Assembly: GCF_900478135.1 (NCBI RefSeq)
Contig: NZ_LS483470.1
Location: 1,608,501-1,672,500 of the forward strand
Direction of reading: 5' to 3'
Source: Leminorella richardii
Lineage (GTDB): Bacteria > Pseudomonadota > Gammaproteobacteria > Enterobacterales > Enterobacteriaceae
DNA length: 64,000 nucleotides
Below the pieces are notes generated by a model. That model was not told the origin of the DNA, did not search any database, and saw nothing but the letters and a program-made list of their open reading frames with translations. Shown piece after piece: positions 1 through 8,231 of this stretch. The first letter of the stretch is position 1, and each line of letters starts with the position of its first letter. Made by a program: the position numbers and the translations under genes.

Positions 1-2
1 TG

Positions 3-215
3 AATGAAATAGCTGTAATGTTTGGGGCGGAGGGCAAGATTGCTATTAACCGTGAGCAGCTTCACCAGAAGTCTAAGGAAATTGACGGCACGATTCGTAA
101 GTTGAAGCTGTTAAGCCTAGGGCTAAAGCATGCTGCTCGGTGTACAGAACCGGAGCATACTCATTGTGAAGAATTCAAAAAAATTGTCTCAAGAGGGCTT
201 CGGCTCATCAGATAA
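3..215 (+). CDS. MerR-family transcriptional regulator, C-terminal fragment
   Basis: The reading frame is open to the left window edge, so only the last 70 or so residues are present and the DNA-binding helix-turn-helix lies outside. What remains matches the C-terminal dimerisation helix of MerR-family regulators: a Leu/Lys-rich coiled-coil helix (QKSKEIDGTIRKLKLLSLGL) followed by a Cys-x6-Cys tail (CTEPEHTHC) leading into EEFKKIV. In MerR proteins this end forms the antiparallel coiled coil and the effector or metal loop. The effector cannot be named from this fragment. The internal ATG at 18 is not a credible start because the coding frame continues upstream of it. Family assignment is good; subfamily is unknown. 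Confidence 0.65.
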   Translation, partial: NEIAVMFGAEGKIAINREQLHQKSKEIDGTIRKLKLLSLGLKHAARCTEPEHTHCEEFKKIVSRGLRLIR

Positions 216-650
216 CTATTTCTCAACGGTGTAGTTCTTAATTTATTTGGTCTCCGATGTTTTTTGTCGTTTCTGTTTCTGTATAGATTGCTTCTGTAAA
301 TCTGACCATAGTGCCATTTCTTGTAAATAATTTTATTTAAATTGTTTTTAATTTGTAATTAAATTGTTTAATTTGATTTTTTTAATTAATTTTTCTCTTA
401 TTTTCTGAGCGTTTAAATAAGATAAATTAGAGTGCTCACTCAGATTCTTAAGAAAAATATTATATTTTTTAATAAATATAAAAATGTAATTATCAGACTG
501 GTGTTAACTTTGCGTTATTTTTAGAAAAAACAAATTTATGTTGATTTAATTAAATGTGAAATATAATAAAAACGCTTTTGATTCTTTGTTTTGATAATTT
601 TTTAGAATCGATTTTATAAGCGAAGGATTCTTTTTAAGGGACTGATATAT
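216..650. other. AT-rich intergenic region upstream of autotransporter 1
   Basis: About 435 bp with no convincing ORF. It is strikingly AT-rich, with long A/T runs (for example 330-400 and 450-640). It must hold the promoter of the autotransporter at 651. Such DNA is typical of H-NS-silenced, horizontally acquired surface-protein genes; that reading is inference. No clear operator or terminator was recognised. Confidence 0.5.
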
Positions 651-3600
651 ATGAAAATAAATAATTTTCACTTGCCGGTGAAAAATAACAAAAAACTCTT
701 TAGACGCAGCGCTGTTTCGCTTTCTCTGCTAATGTCGCTCTCTTGTTTGGCCTACGAGGCCGAAGCTGCCTGTAGTGAGTCATTCCCTGGCAGCGGTGGG
801 TATACCTGCATCGGTGCAGGTAGTGTTTCTCAAACGATTATCGGTGACAACCTATCTATATCAATTTCTGATGATTTCTCTTTTGAACAAAATGCTAACT
901 CGGGATTAGAGATTAGTGCTAGCGGTGGGGTCAAGGTTGAGCAGGCTGTTGGCGGCCCTAGTCTGATTACTAATGGAACGGCCCTCTATGTTGAAAAGAC
1001 GGGATCGGGTTCTGTTGAGGTTGATATCAACTCATTCATTAGTGGGATCTATATAGATAGTACTGATGATAATGAAAATATCTCTATTCGCGTAAAAAAT
1101 GATGTGGATGGAAGTATTGACGGCATTGCCTCTTACAATCGCGGCAGTGGTACAACTCTTATTAATATTGACGGCAACGTTATCGGGCAAAATGGTCGAG
1201 GCGTTATTGCTTCAAACTACGGTAGTGATATTCGCGTAGACGTTACGGGAAACGTAAACGCCTTTTACAGCGGTGTTGAGGTTGAAAATCAAGGCTCTGG
1301 AAAAAGTGATATCTACGTAGGCGGCAATATTGTTAGCCAAGGGATGGGGTGGGCAGACGGTATCCACGCAATTAACGGCGTGAGCAGTACCGACCTGACG
1401 ATTCTTGTTGATGGCAGCATTACCGTTCCTAACGGTGACGCAAGTTATAGTAATGGTATTTACGCGCAAAATTCGGGAACAGGAAACACTGATATTACCG
1501 TTAAGGGGAAAGTAACCGGTGGGAATAGCCTGTCTAACGCACAGGGTATTTTTGTAAGGCATGGCGGAAACGATCTGACGATTAACGCGCTTGGCGGTGT
1601 ATCCGGCGGCTATGCAGGAATAAAGGCGCAGAACGAAGGGACTGGATTGACTCTGATTAATACCGCAGGGGAGATTAACAGTGGCTTGACGGGTATAGAT
1701 GTTCAAAATGACAGCAGGGCTACTGGGTTGACCGTTCGTTCATCTTCAGATATTCAGGCCGGGATGGTAGGCATTAAGGCTATAAACTGGGGAAGTGGGG
1801 CGACTGACATTTTTTCTGCCGGTGCAATTGAAAGTGATGATGACGGCATTTATCTCGATCATCGAGGAGCCGATCTCAGGCTAGTTGCCCAAGGCAGCAT
1901 TACCTCCGAACAGGCAAACGGAATTAGCGTAGTGAGCTATGCCCAGAGTGATGCACGCCTCTCCATTACCGCGACGAGTCAAGTCTATGGCGAAGAGGAC
2001 GGTATTTTCGTTATAGGCGGTGGAAATGATGGTGTCGTTAATATTACCGCCTCTGACAGCGTGACCGGTCAGAACGGTACAGGTATTTACATTTATTCAA
2101 ATCTGTTGGATGCCACCGTTGATATTGCCAGCACAGTAAAGGGCGGGAACGGTACGGCTATTGACATGGAAAACGCGGGCAAGAGCGCCACACTGGTTCT
2201 GCGTCATGGCTGGGCTCTGGAAGGACAGGCCATTGCAACGCAAGAGGGTAACGATACGCTGCGCCTGGCCGGGTTGGCGAACGGCAGCCTGTCCCTTGCC
2301 CAGATAGGTAACGATGCTGATGCAAATGCCATTATGGGTTTTGAGCGCGTTGAAAAAGTGGATAGCTCAATTTGGACGCTGACGGGAAATCAACAATTTG
2401 GTGGATTTGAGTCCGCAGCGCTATCTGGTGGGGGATTAGTGCTAGATAACGCCTCTTTTTTACTGGCCGGAGCAGCATCTACATTCGATATCGAACGCGG
2501 CACGACGCTTTATGTTAAGGGAGCATCTTCTATTGATGGTGCCTTGTCTTCCCGAGGCACTATCGATCTAAACACAACCGGAACCCCGGATAATACGCTT
2601 ACCGTCACCGGCGACTTTACCAGCAGTGACAGTCTATTGCGATTTGGTACCCAGCTCGGTGCAGATGGCTCCCCAACGTCTCTACTCGTTGTTGAAGGGA
2701 ACACTTTTGGACAGGGGCGTGTACAGGTTGACAACTTGGGTGGTCTAGGGGCTCAAACCATTGAAGGCATCAAGCTTATCCACGTTGAACAGGATTCCAA
2801 TGCTACTTTTGAGAAAAACAGTCGAATTGTGGCAGGCAGCTATGATTACGATCTGGTGAAAAAAGGCGGTAACTGGTATTTGACGAGTGTCTATCAGGAA
2901 CCCACACCAGAGCCAGAGACAGAAATAGAGCCAAAGCCGGAAGAAGGGAAGCACGTCTATCGTCCTGAAGCCGGTAGCTATTTGGCCAACTATATGGCGT
3001 CGAATACGCTATTTATAACCAGACTGCACGATCGACTGGGTGAAACGCAGTATACCGATGTGCTGACCGGAGAGAAAAAGGTGACCAGCCTGTGGATGCG
3101 CCACGTTGGTGGGCATAACCGCTTTAGAGACGGCAGTGGTCAACTGCACACGCAAAGCAATCGCTATGTTTTGCAGCTGGGCGGCGATCTGGCACAGTGG
3201 AGCACCAGCGGGTTGGACCGCTGGCATCTGGGCGCTATGGCGGGTTACGCTAACCAGCGCAGCAACACCGAAGCTAAGTACTCTAAATACCGTTCCCGAG
3301 GATCCGTAGAAGGTTACAGCGCGGGCCTTTACGGCACCTGGTATGCCAACGATCGGGAAAAGACCGGCAGCTATGTCGACGCTTGGGCGCTTTATAACTG
3401 GTTTGACAGTGATGTAAAAGGGGAAGAGCTGAAAAGTGAGAGCTACAGTTCTCGCGGCGTTACTGCCTCAGTCGAGGGGGGTTACACGATTAAGCTCGGA
3501 GAGCGGCTTTCCGACGGTGTGGTTTACTACCTTCAGCCAAAGGCTCAGGTCGTTTGGATGAATGTCAGAACCAAGGATCACACGGAATCTAACGGAACCC

Positions 3601-3929
3601 GAATAGCCTTTCGCGGTGACGGCAATATTCAGACCCGGCTTGGGCTACGCGCCTATATGAACGGCCGAGCGGATAGCGATAAAAATACAGATCGTAAGTT
3701 TCAACCGTTTGTTGAAGCCAACTGGCTCCACAATACCAATGATTTCAGCCTCCGGATGGATGACGTGAACAATCGCGTCGCGGGGGCTAAAAATCTGGCA
3801 GAGCTGAAGCTGGGCGTTGAAGGACAAATCTCAAAAGAGTTGGATATCTGGACCAACGTTGCCCAGCAGCTAGGGGATCAGGGTTACAGCGATACTCAGG
3901 CGATGATGGGGATAAAATATCGTTTTTAA
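651..3929 (+). CDS. Autotransporter (type Va secretion) with beta-helix passenger, paralogue 1
   Basis: A 1092-residue outer-membrane autotransporter. Residues 1-40 form an extended Sec signal peptide (basic start, hydrophobic core SLSLLMSLSCLA, cleavage near AEA-AC). Residues about 45-560 are a Gly/Asn/Ile/Val-rich passenger of repeated units of roughly 22-25 residues (GIxxxNxGSGxTxI pattern), as expected for a right-handed beta-helix. An acidic Pro-Glu linker (PTPEPETEIEPKPEEG) precedes a C-terminal beta-barrel of about 290 residues ending GIKYRF with a terminal aromatic, the BAM signal. The barrel is the pertactin/AIDA class and closely resembles that of the minus-strand paralogue ending at 8679. 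The passenger has no visible protease triad, so adhesion or aggregation is the likeliest role. The ATG at 651 has an AAGGG upstream. A strong terminator follows at 4019. Confidence 0.9.
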   Translation: MKINNFHLPVKNNKKLFRRSAVSLSLLMSLSCLAYEAEAACSESFPGSGGYTCIGAGSVSQTIIGDNLSISISDDFSFEQNANSGLEISASGGVKVEQAVGGPSLITNGTALYVEKTGSGSVEVDINSFISGIYIDSTDDNENISIRVKNDVDGSIDGIASYNRGSGTTLINIDGNVIGQNGRGVIASNYGSDIRVDVTGNVNAFYSGVEVENQGSGKSDIYVGGNIVSQGMGWADGIHAINGVSSTDLTILVDGSITVPNGDASYSNGIYAQNSGTGNTDITVKGKVTGGNSLSNAQGIFVRHGGNDLTINALGGVSGGYAGIKAQNEGTGLTLINTAGEINSGLTGIDVQNDSRATGLTVRSSSDIQAGMVGIKAINWGSGATDIFSAGAIESDDDGIYLDHRGADLRLVAQGSITSEQANGISVVSYAQSDARLSITATSQVYGEEDGIFVIGGGNDGVVNITASDSVTGQNGTGIYIYSNLLDATVDIASTVKGGNGTAIDMENAGKSATLVLRHGWALEGQAIATQEGNDTLRLAGLANGSLSLAQIGNDADANAIMGFERVEKVDSSIWTLTGNQQFGGFESAALSGGGLVLDNASFLLAGAASTFDIERGTTLYVKGASSIDGALSSRGTIDLNTTGTPDNTLTVTGDFTSSDSLLRFGTQLGADGSPTSLLVVEGNTFGQGRVQVDNLGGLGAQTIEGIKLIHVEQDSNATFEKNSRIVAGSYDYDLVKKGGNWYLTSVYQEPTPEPETEIEPKPEEGKHVYRPEAGSYLANYMASNTLFITRLHDRLGETQYTDVLTGEKKVTSLWMRHVGGHNRFRDGSGQLHTQSNRYVLQLGGDLAQWSTSGLDRWHLGAMAGYANQRSNTEAKYSKYRSRGSVEGYSAGLYGTWYANDREKTGSYVDAWALYNWFDSDVKGEELKSESYSSRGVTASVEGGYTIKLGERLSDGVVYYLQPKAQVVWMNVRTKDHTESNGTRIAFRGDGNIQTRLGLRAYMNGRADSDKNTDRKFQPFVEANWLHNTNDFSLRMDDVNNRVAGAKNLAELKLGVEGQISKELDIWTNVAQQLGDQGYSDTQAMMGIKYRF

Positions 3930-4018
3930 CGTAAAGCAGACGCCTAAAAATACAGGGTAGGCCTAGTGAGCTACAGCTGTGAGGTAGAGAAAACGATAAG
4001 AAGTTAGTGCTTATAATT

Positions 4019-4055
4019 AACCAGTGAAATTGAATTTAATTTCGCTGGTTTTTTT
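4019..4055 (+). terminator. Rho-independent terminator after autotransporter 1
   Basis: Perfect 13-bp stem AACCAGTGAAATT / AATTTCGCTGGTT (one G-T pair), with a GAATTT loop and a run of seven T. It lies about 90 bp after the stop codon at 3929. Confidence 0.8.
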
Positions 4056-4058
4056 GTA

Positions 4059-4104
4059 TATAGCCCCCAGCTAGGCTGGGGGTTCCGTGAAGCTTTCAGC
4101 TATA
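4059..4104. repeat. Nested hairpin, possible IS200/IS605-type end or terminator
   Basis: A perfect 8-bp stem CCCCCAGC-TAG-GCTGGGGG (4064-4082) is enclosed by an outer inverted repeat TATAGC (4059-4064) / GCTATA (4099-4104). There is no T-run, so it is not a standard terminator. Nested hairpins of this type occur at the ends of IS200/IS605 elements, but no transposase remnant is visible beside it. Origin is unproven. Confidence 0.3.
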
Positions 4105-4263
4105 AGTCAGTGATAAAACCCATTTTGAATAGAAAGAGATTGGCTGATTTAAGATATGTCAGCTGCCATTAAGTGGTACACATTGGCTATTTGTGATAAA
4201 GAATTTGAAAGTTTCAGACAACGATATAGTTGATGATGTTAGAGAAACAAACAGGGAAATGTT

Positions 4264-4443
4264 ATGAAACCAACCGCATTACTATTATGCATATTCCTCT
4301 TCGGATGTGTATCAAGTGAACCCGATCCTAATGACGTTCCTATTGTTGGATGTGGCGATATTTGCGTGGGTTCAGGAAATGAAACGCCAGAACCAGTGGT
4401 TATTCAACCCGTGATGTGTGCAGGGGATGGAACGGGGCCTTAA
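4264..4443 (+). CDS. Small predicted lipoprotein (59 aa)
   Basis: Encodes 59 residues beginning MKPTALLLCIFLFGCVSSEP. It has a short lipoprotein signal peptide with lipobox LFGC (Cys15) followed by Ser-Ser, which predicts sorting to the outer membrane. The mature part is only 45 residues, Pro-rich, with three further Cys (IVGCGDIC and VMCAG), so disulphides are possible. A GGGA sits 7 nt before the ATG. No family recognised. Two other small lipoproteins lie nearby on the other strand (5661-6029 and 6090-6209). Coding is supported by the lipobox and the ribosome-binding site only. Confidence 0.55.
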   Translation: MKPTALLLCIFLFGCVSSEPDPNDVPIVGCGDICVGSGNETPEPVVIQPVMCAGDGTGP

Positions 4444-4540
4444 AAATTCTGACCTAAGAGAACGGCTGGGCTTTTATTGTGTGTGGCCTCTCATTTCGAT
4501 AACTTTCTACAGACTTAAAAGAGACTAAAGCAGTGAGTCA

Positions 4541-4669
4541 ATGGCGAGGATCCCTTACCATTTAGTGGGCGCAAAAGGGTGGAATCAACAGTGTCCAGAT
4601 TCATCTAAAACCTCGATAGACGCTGAACTTGGTGAGCTAAGTGAGGGCGATACTGTAGATATGCTGTGA
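4541..4669 (+). CDS. Possible 42-aa leader or remnant ORF upstream of panC
   Basis: An ATG-started frame of 42 residues (MARIPYHLVGAKGWNQQ... ending GDTVDML) stops 27 bp before the TTG start of panC and reads in the same direction. There is no clear Shine-Dalgarno site and no recognised family. It could be the degraded end of a gene lost when panC arrived, or a translated leader, or chance. Confidence 0.2.
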   Translation: MARIPYHLVGAKGWNQQCPDSSKTSIDAELGELSEGDTVDML

Positions 4670-4696
4670 AACGATATAAATAACAGGAGTGACGCT

Positions 4697-5545
4697 TTGT
4701 CTAACGTTATTACTTCCATCTCCGAGCTGAGAGCGATAGTCAAGTCTTGGAAGCAAGAGGGGAAAAGCATAGGGCTGGTGCCGACAATGGGATTTTTGCA
4801 CGAGGGGCATCAAAGCCTAATGGCTCGGGCTAAGACGGAAAATGATAAAATAGTCGTGTCCATTTTTGTTAACCCTATGCAGTTTGGGCCAAAGGAAGAC
4901 TTGGCAAGCTATCCTCGAGATCTTGAACAAGACCTTCAGCGTTGTGATAACGAGGGAGTTGACGTTATTTTTCATCCTGAAGCGTCTGAAATGTACGGTA
5001 TCGATTTTTCCAGTAGTGTCGACGTGACGGGATTGACTGAAGAGCTGTGTGGTAAAAGTCGCCCTGGGCACTTTAAGGGGGTATGCACCGTCGTATCAAA
5101 ACTGTTCAATATTGTTCAAGCCGATCGCGCCTACTTTGGTCAAAAGGATGCCCAACAGCTGGCGGTTATCCGTCGCATGGTTTGCGATATGAATATTGAT
5201 GTTGAGGTGGTTGGCTGCCCCATAGTGCGTGAAGAAGATGGCCTGGCGAAAAGTTCCCGCAATAGCTATCTGAGCCCTGAACAGCGCAGAGCGGCAGTTT
5301 GTCTCTATCGGGCACTTCAGCTAGGACAAACGTTAGTTCTTGAAGGTGAAAGAGACAGTCTGACAGTGCTGGCTCGCTTGAAAAACGACATTGAACGAGA
5401 GCCTTTGGCTAAAGTCGACTATATCAGTCTGGTTGACGCCGATAGCTTAAGGCCGATTGAATACGTTGAAGGGCGAGTGCTTTGCGCGTTAGCGGTTTAT
5501 ATCGGCAGGACGCGGCTGATAGATAACTGCACGCTGTCGGTGTGA
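4697..5545 (+). CDS. panC: Pantothenate synthetase (PanC), solitary, Firmicutes-like
   Basis: A 282-residue cytoplasmic enzyme joining pantoate and beta-alanine with ATP. Family signatures are present: VPTMGFLHEGH (first HIGH-like ATP motif), FVNPMQFGPKEDL, RPGHFKGVCTVVSKLFN, YFGQKDAQQ and the KMSKS-like KSSRNSYL. Length equals that of E. coli PanC (283). The start is TTG, chosen because an AGGAG lies 7 nt upstream and no closer ATG fits. No panB or panD is adjacent, although enterics usually keep panBCD together. Sequence details (FLHEGH, FGPKEDL, CGKSRPGHFKGVCTVV, YFGQKDAQQ) are recalled as those of Bacillus/Clostridium PanC rather than enteric PanC (NLHDGH, FDRPEDL, GEKDFQQ). A second, acquired copy is inferred. 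Confidence 0.9.
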   Translation: MSNVITSISELRAIVKSWKQEGKSIGLVPTMGFLHEGHQSLMARAKTENDKIVVSIFVNPMQFGPKEDLASYPRDLEQDLQRCDNEGVDVIFHPEASEMYGIDFSSSVDVTGLTEELCGKSRPGHFKGVCTVVSKLFNIVQADRAYFGQKDAQQLAVIRRMVCDMNIDVEVVGCPIVREEDGLAKSSRNSYLSPEQRRAAVCLYRALQLGQTLVLEGERDSLTVLARLKNDIEREPLAKVDYISLVDADSLRPIEYVEGRVLCALAVYIGRTRLIDNCTLSV

Positions 5546-5660
5546 ATGAAGGACTAACACAACCCCGGTAACGGCAGGGTGAACGTTCTTTAATGTGATG
5601 CTCTGCCCGCAGAGAATTAACCGTGTCCGTTTTAGCTGAGGAAGCGTCACACTAACTCCC

Positions 5661-6029
5661 TCAACGTACCGCCACACATTTATCCAACAATTCTCTATTC
5701 TGAATAAACTCGCCTGAGTCAGCAGACGTAATCTTAAAGCTGTTATTTAGCTCCCCATAGATGCGAGCCTTAAGGAGAACGCGATCTTTGTAGGAAAGAA
5801 CGGCCTCTTTGAAGATGTTTTCACGAGAGAATTGATTTATTTTTTTGCCTTCTTCTTCGTTGAATACAATGGTGATGTAGTTGCGTCTGTTAGAATCTTT
5901 CCCGCTGTCTGCGGAGATAAGATTTTTGCATTCAAGACTAATTTGGTTTCCTTCAGCCGTCATCGTTAAAAACTCATTAGTACCGCATGCCGCTAAGAGA
6001 GGAATAAATAAAAGCGCTAAATATTTCAT
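5661..6029 (-). CDS. Predicted lipoprotein, unknown function (122 aa)
   Basis: Begins MKYLALLFIPLLAACGTNEF, with a lipoprotein signal peptide and lipobox LAAC (Cys15). Gly-Thr-Asn follows the Cys, so there is no Asp+2 retention signal and outer-membrane sorting is expected. The mature domain is about 107 residues, mixed alpha/beta, with a Cys pair (ECKN at about residue 34 and DKC near the end) that could form a disulphide. No family recognised. It is followed upstream on the same strand by another tiny lipoprotein (6090-6209), so the two may be co-transcribed. Confidence 0.65.
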   Translation of the reverse strand: MKYLALLFIPLLAACGTNEFLTMTAEGNQISLECKNLISADSGKDSNRRNYITIVFNEEEGKKINQFSRENIFKEAVLSYKDRVLLKARIYGELNNSFKITSADSGEFIQNRELLDKCVAVR

Positions 6030-6089
6030 ATAAGGTTTAATCCCAAGAGATTCCAGAACAAAAGAGAAAAGCGGCCTGACGTAAGCCGG

Positions 6090-6209
6090 TTAACGTATCG
6101 TATTTACCTGAGTGTGCCCAGCGTAGCAAAAATGCGCCTTTGCACACATATCTGAACTACAGCCCGATATCAGCAGTAGACTGAAAACAAAAAGTAATGT
6201 TTTAAACAT
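6090..6209 (-). CDS. Very small predicted lipoprotein (39 aa)
   Basis: Begins MFKTLLFVFSLLLISGCSSD: Lys3, a strongly hydrophobic core and lipobox ISGC (Cys17), then a Cys-rich mature stretch of about 23 residues (CSSDMCAKAHFC). It lies 60 bp upstream of the larger lipoprotein 5661-6029 on the same strand. The pattern resembles the many tiny Cys-rich lipoproteins of enterics, but no named family is recognised. Support rests on the signal sequence and the context. Confidence 0.5.
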   Translation of the reverse strand: MFKTLLFVFSLLLISGCSSDMCAKAHFCYAGHTQVNTIR

Positions 6210-6421
6210 CAAGGGGTACCTGGTAGTAGAGCTCAATGAGTAGAGCTTACACAGGTTAAGGTAAAAAACCTAGGTGAGGATAACGTGTGTGAATCGCTGT
6301 GATGAGGCTCTAAGTGATTAGAAGAGATATAAAGGATGTGGTCTACCGAAACTCGTATTCACATCCTTTCTAATAGCGTGTGACCTGCGCTTGGACATGG
6401 AGTATATAGGGCAGGACAATG

Positions 6422-6691
6422 TTATTTGTAAACCTCAGCGGCGGCATAAACGTTATTTTTCTCATTCATAGAGATGACAACAAAATAGGCGCCCCCTTTT
6501 TCATCAGCCAGTTTTGAAAGCATTTCCATGGCTTCTTCAGGCGTTTTTACATCCGTGGTTGTGCTTACCTCGCCCAGAAGCTGATATTTATTTTGTTCAG
6601 CCTGCTCTTTTGTAATTTCAGTAGCTGCTAAAGCGCTTAGTGAAAGAGTACCGGCAACTAAAGCAACAGTCAGTGTTTTTAACATTTTCAT
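6422..6691 (-). CDS. YdgH/BhsA/McbA-type DUF1471 periplasmic protein
   Basis: An 89-residue secreted protein. Residues 1-22 are a Sec signal peptide ending ALA-ATEI. The rest matches the DUF1471 (BhsA/McbA/YhcN/YdgH) fold: an N-terminal strand with YQLLGEVST, a helix (PEEAMEMLSKLADEKGG) and a C-terminal AYFVVISMNEKNNVYAAAEVYK that ends in the conserved A-x-Y-K. Members are small periplasmic proteins in enterics linked to stress and biofilm responses; a specific role is not deducible. It is monocistronic, with AT-rich sequence upstream. Confidence 0.75.
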   Translation of the reverse strand: MKMLKTLTVALVAGTLSLSALAATEITKEQAEQNKYQLLGEVSTTTDVKTPEEAMEMLSKLADEKGGAYFVVISMNEKNNVYAAAEVYK

Positions 6692-6953
6692 GGTATACCT
6701 CAGTAAAATAGTTAAACAGCGTACACATTGCTAATAAAGTGTTTGCGATATTCTAATTGCTGTCAAATTTTGCAATATAATGTATTGCTTGGATTTTATT
6801 TTGTAGCATTATAAGCCATTGAATAATAGTCTGGTGGTTTTATGTGAAAATAGAAAATTGGTGACTGATTTTAACCAGAATGAATAAGAAACAGGTTAGT
6901 GTAGGAAGAAAAGACATCAGGCCTACAGGCAAGAGCCTCGCAGAGCGAGGTTC

Positions 6954-7160
6954 TTACTCTATAGAGGGAATAGGGCGTTTAGACGCCCGACGAAAGTAAG
7001 AGAGAGGGAGCCTGTCACTGGCCGCTTTACGATTGATATTTTCCTGAGAGATAAGCCTATGAATCAACTGTGAGTCACTGATTTCAATAACGCTTTCCCC
7101 TATGGAAGAGTCATCGTTACTGAGTGGCTCAATAGTGACCCTGTAGCGCACTTTATTCAT
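6954..7160 (-). CDS. Small protein translationally coupled to the PadR regulator
   Basis: 68 residues starting MNKVRYRVTIEPL. The ATG at 7160 overlaps the stop of the upstream padR-family gene by 8 bp (ATGAATAA) and has GGAAGGAG about 6 nt before it; the earlier in-frame ATG at 7166 is too close to that site. The protein has a beta-type N-terminus, a short acidic segment and a basic Arg-rich C-terminus (YFRRASKRP). No family recognised. Overlap with the regulator implies a linked role, perhaps in metal homeostasis. A GC hairpin without a U-run follows (about 6930-6950). Confidence 0.55.
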   Translation of the reverse strand: MNKVRYRVTIEPLSNDDSSIGESVIEISDSQLIHRLISQENINRKAASDRLPLSYFRRASKRPIPSIE

Positions 7161-7800
7161 TGGCATCTCCTTCCTGAAGCTCGGTTTCGATGTCGTGAAT
7201 AGCATCATTCAGCACTTTGGCTATTTTCTTACTTTGTGCCTGTGAAAGCTCTTTTCCTGCCAGATTGTGGCGAAGTACTCCACGCAGCCGGTGAATGGCG
7301 TCTTCAATTTCTTCAGCCAGATGACTAACGTGTTTTTCTCCAGCGCCTTTGATACGTTCAAAAATAATGTCTACCGCCATCTTACTGGCTATAAGGTGTT
7401 GTTCTCCGGCCGATGTAATTTGGTAATTCTTTCGGCTGTCTTCCGTGCTGGCGGGCTCAATAAATCCCTGTTCTTCCAAAAGCGTGAGGGTAGGGTAAAT
7501 TACGCCGGGGCTTGGGGTATAAAGTCGTGAAGTTGTTTCTTCAATCAGCTTAATCAGTTCATATCCATGGCTGGCCTTTTTTTGGATAAGCGCCAATAGC
7601 ACCAGGCGAAGATCCCCTTGTTCAAACAGGCGGCGCAGCTTCATTTGGCGGCCGCGACCGTGCCCTCTGCCTCTTTCTCCTCTATGGTGCTCATGATGAC
7701 CATCGCCTTTTGCGAAAGAGGGATTATGGTGAAGGCATTCGCCTTCTGCACAGTCCGCATCGGCATCATGACGGCGGCGGCGGTGAAACATTGATTTCAT
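7153..7800 (-). CDS. PadR-family regulator, YqjI-like, with His-rich N-terminus
   Basis: 215 residues. Residues 1-50 are His/Arg/Asp/Cys-rich (HHNPSF, GHHEHHRGERGRGHGRGR, one Cys pair CAEGEC), as in E. coli YqjI, where this part binds nickel or iron. Residues about 52-140 are the PadR winged helix (LRLVLLALIQKKASHGYELI, YTPSPGVIYPTLTLLEEQG, RKNYQITSAGEQ). The C-terminal helical region mediates dimerisation. YqjI represses its own gene and the divergent ferric reductase gene yqjH, de-repressing in high nickel. Here no yqjH is adjacent; a small overlapping gene follows. Two perfect palindromes lie directly upstream (7811-7847) and imply autoregulation. Ribosome-binding site AGGAGAG, start ATG. 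Confidence 0.85.
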   Translation of the reverse strand: MKSMFHRRRRHDADADCAEGECLHHNPSFAKGDGHHEHHRGERGRGHGRGRQMKLRRLFEQGDLRLVLLALIQKKASHGYELIKLIEETTSRLYTPSPGVIYPTLTLLEEQGFIEPASTEDSRKNYQITSAGEQHLIASKMAVDIIFERIKGAGEKHVSHLAEEIEDAIHRLRGVLRHNLAGKELSQAQSKKIAKVLNDAIHDIETELQEGDANE

Positions 7801-7810
7801 ATACTCTCCT

Positions 7811-7847
7811 TTTAGATATATCTAAATCGATATTAGATATATCTAAT
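7811..7847. promoter_or_regulatory. Twin palindromic operators for the PadR/YqjI-like regulator
   Basis: Two perfect 16-bp palindromes, TTTAGATATATCTAAA (7811-7826) and ATTAGATATATCTAAT (7832-7847), share a 14-bp core TTAGATATATCTAA. Their centres are 21 bp apart, two helical turns, so both face the same side of the DNA. They sit between the promoter region and the regulator's ribosome-binding site. Binding by the adjacent regulator is inferred. Confidence 0.75.
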
Positions 7848-7860
7848 CTGGGGTAAATGT

Positions 7861-8231
7861 GTCAAGGACTGTTTTTGTCTGAAACAAGCGCTTGTTTTTA
7901 ATGCATTGAAAAATATAGCTTATATATTTGTGAAGGTAATGGGATGAAGAAAAGAAGAAAAGTGAAAAAGAGCCGCTAAGGCTTAATCACGTTCGTGAAG
8001 CTATAGCGGGTTATTCGATGGAGTTAACAAAAACGTGTTTTTTATTTGCATTATAAATCAGTTCGTTATTTAATTATTTAGCATATTATTTCATCATTTA
8101 CTTCATCGGAAGTCCTGTCCAGTTATGTAGTGTTGAAATATATGCCTCCCCCCTGCCTAAAGGCAGGGGGATTTTTAAGCGTGGCTCACTAACGGATTAG
8201 AGCTAGAGTAGACCGACAAGGAGGTTTCACG
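7861..8231 (+). other. Intergenic region with a stem-loop and a plus-strand terminator; possible small RNA
   Basis: No long ORF. Positions 7973-8009 fold into a hairpin (CCGCTA with TAGCGG, inner CACG-TT-CGTG). A perfect 10-bp stem CCCCCTGCCT/AGGCAGGGGG (8149-8170) is followed by ATTTTTAAG and reads as a plus-strand terminator, although no annotated plus-strand gene precedes it. A transcript from the divergent regulator promoter region ending near 8176 is possible. An 11-codon Lys/Arg-only peptide frame (7944-7979) with an AAGG before it also lies here and may be chance. Confidence 0.35.

Noticed and set aside
1212..1706. 164-codon minus-strand frame inside autotransporter 1
   Set aside because: Lies wholly antisense to a clear gene, with no homology; result of Gly/Asn-rich codon use.
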